DNA from: a bacterium | GTDB taxonomy: Bacteria; Patescibacteriota; Minisyncoccia; Moranbacterales; DUUL01 | Reading direction: 5' to 3' | DNA length: 8,809 bases | Assembly: GCA_030641245.1 (NCBI GenBank) | Contig: DAOWHU010000072.1 | Location: forward strand, 1-8,809 | Shown: positions 1 to 5,142 of the stretch, piece by piece | Layout of the letters: each line of letters starts with the position of its first letter | How positions within the stretch are numbered: position 1 is the first letter of the stretch | Notes under the pieces: model-generated | Databases searched by the model: none | What the model saw: only the letters and a program-made list of their open reading frames with translations | What the model was told of the DNA's origin: nothing | Translations under genes and position numbers: made by a program

Positions 1-1637
1 GGATTGACAATCGAATTGGTTTCGAAACCCTTTATTCTTTGATTCATTATGTAAATATAGTTGACGTTAAAAAGGTAATGAGCAGGAATTTCGTTAGCTA
101 AAATCTTTTCAATTTCATGATATTTAGCTTCTTTTTCTTCCAGCGCATGGCTTTCTCGGACTTGTCCTAAAAGTTCATCTAGTTTATCGTCTCCGAAAAC
201 AGCAATGTTATTCCCCGGATCGTGTTTTTCACTAGAGTGCCAAAAATGATAAGGATCAGGATCATTTCCGAAATATTCTTGGCCAAATAATAGTACTTGG
301 TATTCTCGGGGTTTAATAAAATTCTGTTGAATATTAGAAAGCTCTAAATTAGAGACGCTAACTTTAATTCCGATTTCCTCCCACTGTTTTTTGATTAGTT
401 CAGAGGTTCTGATTAGTGCTGGCCATTGAGTGGAGATTAAAGAAATTTGTAATTCTTCCTCATCTTTTTTCCAACTGCCGTCTTCCTGCTGTTTCCAGTC
501 GTCTTCTTTCAAAAGCTCTTTGGCTTTTTCAGGGTTATAGTTATATTTTTCGGTTTCTGAGGAAGGTTTGATTTCTCCAAAGTCCGGTAATATCAAAGAG
601 TTAAGAGAGCTGGCGGCTTTACTATAAAAAACCTGTTCTATAATAGCTTCTCGATTTATAGCATAAGAAAGAGCTTCCCGGATTTTCTTTTCAGATAGAG
701 GCACGGATTTGGTTTGATTAAAAAAGGTCGCAAAATAACGAGGGCTTTTTAAAGTTCTTACTGCTGTATCTTCATTATTTTCAAATTGCTGGATTTTATC
801 GTAGGAAAAAAGACCAAATCCATTAATTTCTTTTTTATTGTAGGCTTCAATCAATTCATCTTCAGAGCCATAAAAATTGAAATTTATTTTTTTCAAATAA
901 GGAGCTCGATCTCGATAATCGTCGTTAGCCAACAATTGATAAGAAATAATATTTTCTTGCTTGTCTTTTTTGAATTCGGCGAATTCAAAAGGTCCTGAGC
1001 CAACCGGTTTAAGATTGAGCTCGTTAATCAAGAAATTTTCTGGAGTAATATCTTTAAAGATATGCTGAGGAAGGATGCCAAAAGTCAGTTTGTTGAGGAA
1101 AGGACTGTAGGGCTTTTCAAGAATAAATTTAATAGTATTTTCATCGATTAATTCAATTCTAATATCTTGCCATTCTCCTCGAAGGGTGCTTTTAAATTTA
1201 GGGTCTTGAATTAACTTAGCAGTAAAGAAGACGTCACCAGCTGTAACTCGATTATTATCATGCCATTTAACATCAGGGCGAACTTTAACAGTATAAGTTT
1301 TTTTGTCGTCAGAAATTTCGTAACTTTCGGCTAAGTCGTTCACCAAATTCGAATCTTTGTCATATTTTAACAAAGAAGAGAAGATCAAACTACTAATAAT
1401 CCCATCTACTTCATTAGTTCTGGAAAGTAGGGGATTGATATAGGTGGGTTTTCCTACGATGCCCTCAGTGTATTCGCCGCCCATAGCAGGGGCTTTTTTG
1501 GTAGCATCGAAATAATAAAAAATTGACCAACTTACCAATCCAATTGAAAAAAAGGCAATTGATAGGTATAAGGCCAGTTTTTCTTTTTTGGAAAGGATTT
1601 TAATGTAATTAAGAATTCTATTAGACTTCTTTTTCAT
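1..1637 (-). CDS. Peptide/solute ABC transporter substrate-binding protein, family 5 (C-terminus beyond window)
   Basis: This frame is open from an ATG at 1637 to the left edge, giving 545 codons with the 3' end missing. It encodes an SBP_bac_5 (OppA/DppA-like) extracytoplasmic binding protein, which would capture oligopeptides or similar solutes for an ABC importer. Visible marks are the fold start EYTEGIVGKPTYINPLL (about 55-71), VGSGPFEF near 212, SYAINREAII near 324 and the NDPDPYHFWHSS block near 455. The N-terminus is Lys-rich with one hydrophobic helix at about 21-43. I see no lipobox Cys, so it is probably a membrane-anchored protein with its domain outside, unlike typical Gram-positive lipoprotein SBPs. 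The gene starts 61 bases after the secG stop, so co-transcription is likely. No SD precedes the ATG. The frame is open further upstream, and a TTG near 1688 is an unlikely alternative start. No permease or ATPase gene is in the window, and the substrate cannot be read from sequence. Confidence 0.93.
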   Translation of the reverse strand, partial: MKKKSNRILNYIKILSKKEKLALYLSIAFFSIGLVSWSIFYYFDATKKAPAMGGEYTEGIVGKPTYINPLLSRTNEVDGIISSLIFSSLLKYDKDSNLVNDLAESYEISDDKKTYTVKVRPDVKWHDNNRVTAGDVFFTAKLIQDPKFKSTLRGEWQDIRIELIDENTIKFILEKPYSPFLNKLTFGILPQHIFKDITPENFLINELNLKPVGSGPFEFAEFKKDKQENIISYQLLANDDYRDRAPYLKKINFNFYGSEDELIEAYNKKEINGFGLFSYDKIQQFENNEDTAVRTLKSPRYFATFFNQTKSVPLSEKKIREALSYAINREAIIEQVFYSKAASSLNSLILPDFGEIKPSSETEKYNYNPEKAKELLKEDDWKQQEDGSWKKDEEELQISLISTQWPALIRTSELIKKQWEEIGIKVSVSNLELSNIQQNFIKPREYQVLLFGQEYFGNDPDPYHFWHSSEKHDPGNNIAVFGDDKLDELLGQVRESHALEEKEAKYHEIEKILANEIPAHYLFNVNYIYIMNQRIKGFETNSIVN

Positions 1638-1698
1638 ACAATTAAATTTGAGTTTATTGAAAATAATCCTTTTAGCGACAGTTTCTTTAGCCAAGAGG

Positions 1699-1914
1699 CT
1701 AGTATCCCACTAGAAAAGCGATTGAATTTAAAATAAATAAAGTTCCTAAGACTATAGTAGCAGTAAACAGAAATTTTTCTACACCTCTTTTGGTGTGAAA
1801 CCCCCCGCCTCCGCCTCCAAAAGTGTTGGAAAGACCAGAGCCTCGATTTTGTAGTAAAACCGCTCCGATTAGTAAGATAGAGATGATTAGTTGTGACCAG
1901 ATTAGGATATCCAT
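1699..1914 (-). CDS. secG: Preprotein translocase subunit SecG
   Basis: The 71-residue product matches SecG in length and layout. SecG is the small accessory subunit of the SecYEG channel and assists SecA-driven export across the cytoplasmic membrane. There are two membrane helices (about 4-21 and 48-68) joined by a cytoplasmic loop. The loop holds the family hallmark LLQNRGSGLSNTFGGG, here ending in a run of six glycines (33-38), followed by HTKRGVEKFLF. The start is the only ATG that gives a full first helix. Its leader is almost pure A/T with no SD. The gene stands between the YvlD-like gene and the exported solute-binding protein, which fits an export theme. The stop is TAG. Confidence 0.95.
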   Translation of the reverse strand: MDILIWSQLIISILLIGAVLLQNRGSGLSNTFGGGGGGFHTKRGVEKFLFTATIVLGTLFILNSIAFLVGY

Positions 1915-1950
1915 AATTTAAAATTTATAATTTGAAATTTAACACCCAAC

Positions 1951-2046
1951 ATTCAATACGCAACATTCATTCAATCTTTAACTAACTAATAATCAATAAT
2001 TGGATATTTGAAATATTAATTGTTGAATGAATATTGATTATTGAAT
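1951..2046. repeat. Imperfect inverted repeat between YvlD-like gene and secG
   Basis: Two 32-base arms, 1951-1982 and 2015-2046, are reverse complements at 26 of 32 positions by hand alignment, separated by a 32-base AT-rich loop. The shared core is ATTCATTCAA. The element fills most of the 153-base spacer between the two genes. It has no T-run placed for a normal terminator. It looks like a decayed dispersed hairpin element rather than a gene part. Confidence 0.65.
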
Positions 2047-2067
2047 ATTCACCAAAAACAAAGATTT

Positions 2068-2412
2068 TCACTTGCTGAACTTTGATAACAGGTAATTCAC
2101 CAAGCTTATAATAAATACACCCAAGAGTCCAGACCAAAAGCTAGCAATTTCAAAAGATGGGATTAAACGAGCCATCAAAAATAGTAAACCAACATTGATA
2201 ATGATCGTAAAGAGTCCAAATGTCAATAAGACAAAAGGAAAAGATAAGACAGTCAGGACAGGCTTAATGAAGGTGTTGATTATGCCTAATAATAACCCTG
2301 CTATGACTAAATTATAAAAATTTATTTCTAGATCAATTCCTTCTACTAATTGAACGGCCGCATAAACTGCAATAGCGTTGATTATAATGCGAGAGAAAAT
2401 TTTGAAAAACAT
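2068..2412 (-). CDS. Phage holin family 4 / YvlD-like four-helix membrane protein
   Basis: A 114-residue, very hydrophobic protein with four predicted membrane segments (about 7-25, 33-48, 52-80, 89-110). The block NTFIKPVLTVLSFPFVLLTF (46-65) followed by GLFTIIINVGLLFL is the signature of the Phage_holin_4_2 / YvlD family. Despite the name, these are mostly chromosomal inner-membrane proteins of unclear function, in some Gram-positives linked to envelope stress. No lysis genes or phage genes are nearby, so a phage holin role is not supported. The start is the first Met and a full first helix follows it. No SD is visible. The stop is TGA, which argues against TGA recoding. It probably belongs to the same minus-strand transcription unit as secG, though the 153-base spacer with a hairpin could separate them. 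Confidence 0.85.
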   Translation of the reverse strand: MFFKIFSRIIINAIAVYAAVQLVEGIDLEINFYNLVIAGLLLGIINTFIKPVLTVLSFPFVLLTFGLFTIIINVGLLFLMARLIPSFEIASFWSGLLGVFIISLVNYLLSKFSK

Positions 2413-2441
2413 AAATTTTTTCTTAAAATAAAAAATAAATT

Positions 2442-2590
2442 ACAAATTTTAAGCATCAAATTCCAAATAAATTGCAAATCACAATTTTTTAAATTCAAAA
2501 CATCTTCGGATCCGTTTATTTAAACAAACGAAACGTTTCGAATATTCGAATTTTGAAAATTGGTGCTTATTTATAATTTTGGATTTAGAT
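2442..2590. repeat. Hairpin element with four chained palindromes
   Basis: This spacer between the NYN gene and the YvlD-like gene holds overlapping perfect or near-perfect palindromes: CGGATCCG (2507-2514), CGTTTATTTAAACAAACG (2513-2530, one mismatched pair), CGAAACGTTTCG (2529-2540) and TTCGAATATTCGAA (2537-2550). The flanks are loosely complementary: AAGCATCAAATTCC on the left faces AATTTTGAAAATTGGTGCTT on the right. The A-rich left arm and T/G-rich right arm resemble AT-rich hairpin repeats that I recall being scattered in CPR spacers. Confidence 0.6.
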
Positions 2591-2608
2591 TTTCCGCTGC
2601 AAGTGGTC

Positions 2609-3106
2609 TTATCTTTGGAAGAAGCTTTTGTAATTGCTCAAATTAGTAAATTCATCGGCTTCTGCAATTAAATTTTGGGAACAACTTTCTTCGAAGGCCA
2701 TTACCTCTACTTGTACTCCCTGATTAAATTGTAAATATTTTACTAAGGGAATATAGTCTCCATCACCGCTAACTATAACAATCACATCCAAGTTATTAGC
2801 TAATTTAATAGCATCGATTGCAATCCCAACATCCCAATCGCCCTTTTTGGCACCTCCTCTGAAAATTTGCAATTCTTTAGCTTTAATTTCGTAGTTAGCT
2901 TTTCGAAGGGATTCAATAAATTTCTCTTCGGTACCTTCTTTGGTGGTAATGCAGTACGCAATAGCCCGCACTAATTTTCTTTTAGCTCCAGCTACCCTCA
3001 AGATTTCTTTGAAGTTAGTCTTTTTTTTATGAATACTTTTGGCACTGTAATACATGTTTTGTACGTCTACTAAAACGCCCACTCTTTGATCGGGAAATTT
3101 TGACAT
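2609..3106 (-). CDS. NYN domain (LabA/DUF88-type, PIN-like) putative RNase
   Basis: The 165-residue product is a single NYN domain of the LabA/DUF88 group, a PIN-like nuclease fold that binds metal and usually cuts RNA. The acidic centre is visible: D14 and N17 in VGVLVDVQNMYY, D90/D92 in KKGDWDVGIAID with D98, and D115/D117 in SGDGDYIPLVKYL. This complete set suggests an active enzyme. The length matches stand-alone members. It lies downstream of rpsO on the same strand, where many bacteria carry pnp, so an RNA-processing role is tempting but only inferred. The 255-base spacer holds a terminator-like hairpin, so it may have its own start. TATAAT on the minus strand, about 15 bases upstream of the ATG, could be a -10 but lacks a convincing -35. 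No SD is seen. Confidence 0.9.
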   Translation of the reverse strand: MSKFPDQRVGVLVDVQNMYYSAKSIHKKKTNFKEILRVAGAKRKLVRAIAYCITTKEGTEEKFIESLRKANYEIKAKELQIFRGGAKKGDWDVGIAIDAIKLANNLDVIVIVSGDGDYIPLVKYLQFNQGVQVEVMAFEESCSQNLIAEADEFTNLSNYKSFFQR

Positions 3107-3190
3107 ATTTTACTTTATAAATTATATACCCAAGCCTTATTTTTTAAAAGAAATTGATTATTAAAAGAGTTTTGAGTTTATTGAAAGGAT

Positions 3191-3347
3191 ACAAGATACA
3201 AGGATACAAGAAGCAAACAAATTAAAAATTAAAATATTCAAACTAAAAACAAAAATCCTTCGGTTTTTTGCCCGCTTTAGCGGGAAAGTTTGAGCTTTTT
3301 TATTTTTAATTTGAGATTTGTTTGTCTCTTGTCACTTGTGTCCTTGT
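3191..3347. repeat. Long imperfect inverted repeat between rpsO and NYN gene
   Basis: The left arm 3191-3244 and right arm 3287-3347 pair imperfectly with small gaps. Matching blocks are ACAAG...CAAG, AAACAAAT, TTAAAAAT and TCAAACT. The centre holds the perfect stem CCCGC-TTTA-GCGGG (3271-3284). The left arm also has short tandem units of the form ACAAGATACAAGGATACAAG. The whole element would fold into one long hairpin on either strand. Confidence 0.65.
3241..3284 (-). terminator. Probable intrinsic terminator of rpsO
   Basis: Read on the minus strand, the stem CCCGCTAAAGCGGG is followed by a second hairpin made of AAAAA, an A-A mismatch, CC, a GAA loop, GG and TTTTT. The T-rich tail GTTTTTAG comes next. 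This is the expected order for a rho-independent end of the rpsO transcript. The same DNA could also stop plus-strand transcription. Confidence 0.5.
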
Positions 3348-3361
3348 TTTCTTATTCTTGA

Positions 3362-3631
3362 TTAGCCTTTGATACCAAGACCTTTTAGAAGTTTATTATA
3401 AACAACCTCACTTTTATTTTTAAGATGTTTTTGAAGTTTTTTTCGTTGTTGAACCATTCCTAACAATCCTTTTCGAGAATGTTTGTCTTTGGGATTCTTT
3501 TTCAAGTGAGAAGCCAGCTTTTTAATTTTTTCTGTAAAGAGAGCAATTTGGTATTCAGCTGATCCGCTATCTTTAGCGTGTCTTTGGTATTTTTTAGTTA
3601 CTCTTTGTTTAGCCTTTTTTGTTAAAGCCAT
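3362..3631 (-). CDS. rpsO: 30S ribosomal protein S15
   Basis: The 89-residue S15 binds the central domain of 16S rRNA early in small-subunit assembly and makes an intersubunit bridge. The conserved core is clear: HAKDSGSAEYQIALFTEKI (18-36) and HLKKNPKDKHSRKGLLG (42-58), then VQQRKKLQKHL. The frame is open 11 codons further up to a TTG at 3664, but S15 proteins start MALT or similar, and starting at the ATG at 3631 gives the family's usual 89 residues. No clear SD lies just upstream. A strong promoter sits about 90 bases upstream, and the leader has a CCATTC/GAATGG stem. S15 represses its own mRNA through leader structure in several bacteria, so autoregulation is possible. The usual partner pnp is absent; a NYN nuclease gene follows. 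Confidence 0.96.
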   Translation of the reverse strand: MALTKKAKQRVTKKYQRHAKDSGSAEYQIALFTEKIKKLASHLKKNPKDKHSRKGLLGMVQQRKKLQKHLKNKSEVVYNKLLKGLGIKG

Positions 3632-3646
3632 AACAACAATTGTGAA

Positions 3647-3676
3647 CCATTCCACCGTAGTCAAAACTTCGAATGG
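3647..3676 (-). promoter_or_regulatory. Hairpin in the rpsO 5' leader
   Basis: In the rpsO transcript CCATTC (3676-3671) can pair perfectly with GAATGG (3652-3647), enclosing 18 bases. The stem ends 15 bases before the ATG, close enough to affect ribosome loading. It is a candidate S15 autoregulatory site by position only; the sequence does not match a leader I can name. Confidence 0.35.
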
Positions 3677-3721
3677 AAGAGTTTTTAATTAGTTAATAAA
3701 ATGTATCTAACACTTAAAGAG

Positions 3722-3750
3722 ATTGTATCAGAAGAAGGGGTTTTTGACAA
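3722..3750 (-). promoter_or_regulatory. Sigma70-type promoter for rpsO
   Basis: On the minus strand TTGTCA (3750-3745), a 17-base spacer and TACAAT (3727-3722) each match consensus at 5 of 6 positions. Transcription would start near 3715, leaving a leader of about 85 bases before the rpsO ATG. Confidence 0.75.
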
Positions 3751-3853
3751 GGCTGATTAGGATTCAGTATCTAGTATAAAGTATTAGCATTCTGTTTTTT
3801 TAGCAAATAAGCCAACCAGGGATTGTCTTAGGTGTACACATTACCGGATTCTA

Positions 3854-3882
3854 TTGACAAAAAACATAAAATATGCTATACT
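3854..3882 (+). promoter_or_regulatory. Near-consensus extended -10 promoter for the 63-codon ORF
   Basis: TTGACA (3854-3859), a 17-base spacer and TATACT (3877-3882), preceded by an extended -10 TGC (3874-3876). This is the strongest promoter in the window. The start would fall near 3889, giving a leader of about 69 bases. An 8-base palindrome GTGTACAC (3832-3839) lies 14 bases upstream of the -35 and could be an operator. Confidence 0.82.
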
Positions 3883-3957
3883 CAGGTATTGAAATGGAGG
3901 ATTAGTTAGTCTTGAAAAGCAGTAATAAATATCAATTTTTTAAAAGGAGGACTGATT

Positions 3958-4149
3958 ATGGAAATTTTTGATTTCAAAAGTCATAAATTAAATTGTGAAT
4001 GTGGGACTTGTACCAATCACACTCGTCATGTTCGTCTTGAAAAAAATGAGCACGAAATGGTTAGTAATTTAAGCCAGACGAAGGCCGAAAATCTCATTCT
4101 TGACAAAAAAATTGGGGAGGTAAATTGTGGGTATCATGATATTGATTAA
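3958..4149 (+). CDS. Small Cys-rich hypothetical protein, 63 residues
   Basis: I do not recognise this protein. Its reality rests on context: a near-consensus promoter, a perfect SD AAAGGAGG (3943-3950) seven bases before the ATG, and a stem-loop just after the stop. The product has a CECGTC cluster (C14, C16, C19) with H21 and H24 close behind, and a fourth Cys in VNCGYHDID near the C-terminus (C57, H59). Four Cys plus His residues would suit a small metal-binding fold, probably zinc, but this is inference. There is no signal peptide or membrane helix, and the rest is charged and polar. Its two Arg codons are CGT, unlike the AGA-rich ORF downstream. The function is unknown. The promoter strength suggests high expression, as for a small regulator or a stress protein. 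Confidence 0.7.
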   Translation: MEIFDFKSHKLNCECGTCTNHTRHVRLEKNEHEMVSNLSQTKAENLILDKKIGEVNCGYHDID

Positions 4150-4161
4150 TCTCGAGTTCAT

Positions 4162-4192
4162 GGGTGAAAGTCATCTTTCAAAACTTTCACCC
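4162..4192 (+). terminator. Stem-loop after the 63-codon ORF
   Basis: GGGTGAAAG (4162-4170) pairs perfectly with CTTTCACCC (4184-4192), 12 bases after the stop. Inside it, TGAAAG (4165-4170) can pair instead with CTTTCA (4175-4180) around a TCAT loop, so two exclusive folds exist. There is no real T-run after it; the palindrome CTCAATTGAG (4193-4202) follows. It may be a weak terminator or an mRNA end-stabiliser. A similar GGGTAAAG hairpin closes the RNA at 5415-5440. Confidence 0.5.
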
Positions 4193-4242
4193 CTCAATTG
4201 AGTTTGTTAAGCTTACTTAATGAATTCATAGAGAGTTAGCTT

Positions 4243-4272
4243 GCACTAAGCAAGTCGAAGTGTTCTTTAAAA
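4243..4272 (+). repeat. Direct repeat copy A (left of orphan ORF)
   Basis: A 30-base block that recurs at 5497-5526 with 27 of 30 positions identical, including the exact 20-base end AGTCGAAGTGTTCTTTAAAA. Both copies start GCACT. The first half can fold: CTTGC (4240-4244) with GCAAG (4250-4254). It resembles the GCACTGAGCG..GTCGAAGTG type of dispersed hairpin that I recall from many environmental genomes. Confidence 0.8.
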
Positions 4273-4343
4273 ATATATAAATCAGAAATAAAGGTTTTTT
4301 GTTAAACTTTTTGTTATTCTATTTTTCTCTAAACATCACTTTT

Positions 4344-4433
4344 GAGATGAAGATTTTGAAAATCTTATTAAATCAAGTTTTTTAAAATCTTCGTCTCATG
4401 GGAGATGGGAATTATTAACGGCAATTTTTTGCC
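4344..4433 (+). promoter_or_regulatory. Leader with alternative hairpins ahead of the 196-codon ORF
   Basis: GAGATGAAGATTTT (4344-4357) pairs with AAAATCTTCGTCTC (4384-4397), 14 pairs with one G-U. The same 5' arm can instead pair with the nearby AAAATCTT (4359-4366), and TCTC (4394-4397) can instead pair with GAGA (4402-4405). A last hairpin GGCAA-TTTT-TTGCC (4420-4433) ends 7 bases before the SD. Exclusive folds in a leader suggest conditional control. I see no known riboswitch core, and no clear promoter in 4273-4343, which is otherwise featureless AT-rich DNA. Confidence 0.5.
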
Positions 4434-4453
4434 ACAAAAAAAGGAGAAGGAAA

Positions 4454-5044
4454 ATGGAAAGTAAAGAAACAGGATATATTAAGGAATATTTTGGAAGAAA
4501 CCCTCTAGAGTTAAGAGGGGAAGGACTATTTTTCGGGAATTTAACCGAAAAATATCCAGAAAGACTAACTATAAACTGGGGGAGACCAGGAGTAGAAATC
4601 AGCATCAAGAATAGAGATGTTGATTATTGGTTGATTTGGAGTCCAGGGGATAAATATCTTAGGTCCCAAAATATTTTAGTTCCAACTCCAAAGAGATTGC
4701 TCTCTGACAGTTTAACTGTCAGAGAAATAATCGATTTTTTATTAGTGATAATAAAAAATCCAAAAAAATATGGAGCCATTGAACTCTTGGTATTCAGGGA
4801 GAATTATTTTCATGGGGATGGACCTGAGAAATGGAGACGGACAGAAAGAAGAGTGGATATATCCATATACCCATGGTTGTGGGTTACCCCTGGATATTCT
4901 AGAGATTGGCTGGTTCAGTATAACAGCCATCCAGAGGCACTAAAGCCTTGTGGAGCCAAAAAAGTTAAAAATCCGCACTATAAAAGAAGGGCGGATACGT
5001 ACGATATGCAGTATGCATATCTACTTGAGCTAAGGCTTGAATAA
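4454..5044 (+). CDS. Orphan hypothetical protein, 196 residues, atypical codon use
   Basis: I cannot assign a family. The start is well supported: ATG at 4454 with AAGGAG (4441-4446) seven bases upstream. The product is soluble-looking, basic at the C-terminus and rich in aromatics (seven Trp: W42, W59, W62, W127, W141, W143, W152). One hydrophobic stretch, IIDFLLVII (92-100), looks more like a buried helix or strand than a membrane span. A central segment RENYFHGDGPEKWRRTERR (115-133) leads to DISIYPWLWVTPGYSRDW (135-152) and a Lys/Arg-rich tail, which could suit nucleic-acid binding. Sixteen of 17 Arg codons are AGA/AGG, against about 7 of 34 in the neighbouring uvrD gene, a sign of transfer. 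It sits between direct repeats and just upstream of a structured RNA, so a protein-RNA pair is possible. A truncated mobile-element gene is the alternative. Confidence 0.7.
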   Translation: MESKETGYIKEYFGRNPLELRGEGLFFGNLTEKYPERLTINWGRPGVEISIKNRDVDYWLIWSPGDKYLRSQNILVPTPKRLLSDSLTVREIIDFLLVIIKNPKKYGAIELLVFRENYFHGDGPEKWRRTERRVDISIYPWLWVTPGYSRDWLVQYNSHPEALKPCGAKKVKNPHYKRRADTYDMQYAYLLELRLE

Positions 5045-5050
5045 AGCTTA

Positions 5051-5089
5051 AGCTAGAATTCTACCAACTTTGAAAAAAGTTAGTCTAGC
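5051..5089 (+). terminator. Hairpin right after the 196-codon ORF
   Basis: AGCTAGA (5051-5057) pairs perfectly with TCTAGCT (5083-5089), enclosing a second stem AACTT/AAGTT. It begins 6 bases after the stop. The tail is A-rich, not T-rich, so it is a weak terminator at best. It may separate the ORF from the RNA downstream or protect the mRNA end. Confidence 0.4.
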
Positions 5090-5130
5090 TATAAAAAGTA
5101 TCTGAGAAAATCTTAAGGTAATAAAAGTCT

Positions 5131-5136
5131 TATAAT
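5131..5136 (+). promoter_or_regulatory. Possible -10 box for the structured RNA
   Basis: A perfect TATAAT lies seven bases before the first helix of the RNA (5144), which is just where a transcript would begin. I see no good -35 at 16-18 bases upstream, so it would need an activator or be weak. The RNA could also be cut from a longer transcript. Confidence 0.35.
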
Positions 5137-5142
5137 TTTCAA

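Noticed and set aside
786..998. 70-codon plus-strand ORF
   Set aside because: It lies wholly inside the solute-binding protein gene on the other strand and its composition is that of an antisense shadow.
2068..2412. Phage lysis cassette because of the holin-family protein
   Set aside because: No endolysin or structural phage gene is present, and YvlD-type proteins are ordinary chromosomal membrane proteins.
3191..3347. CRISPR array from the repeated ACAAGGATACAAG units
   Set aside because: The units are short, tandem and without regular spacers.
3362..3664. Longer rpsO product from the TTG at 3664
   Set aside because: It would add 11 residues not found in S15 proteins and would include the leader stem; the ATG at 3631 fits the family.
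4396..4608. 70-codon minus-strand ORF
   Set aside because: It overlaps the SD-supported 196-codon ORF start and its leader and has no own signals; treated as a shadow.
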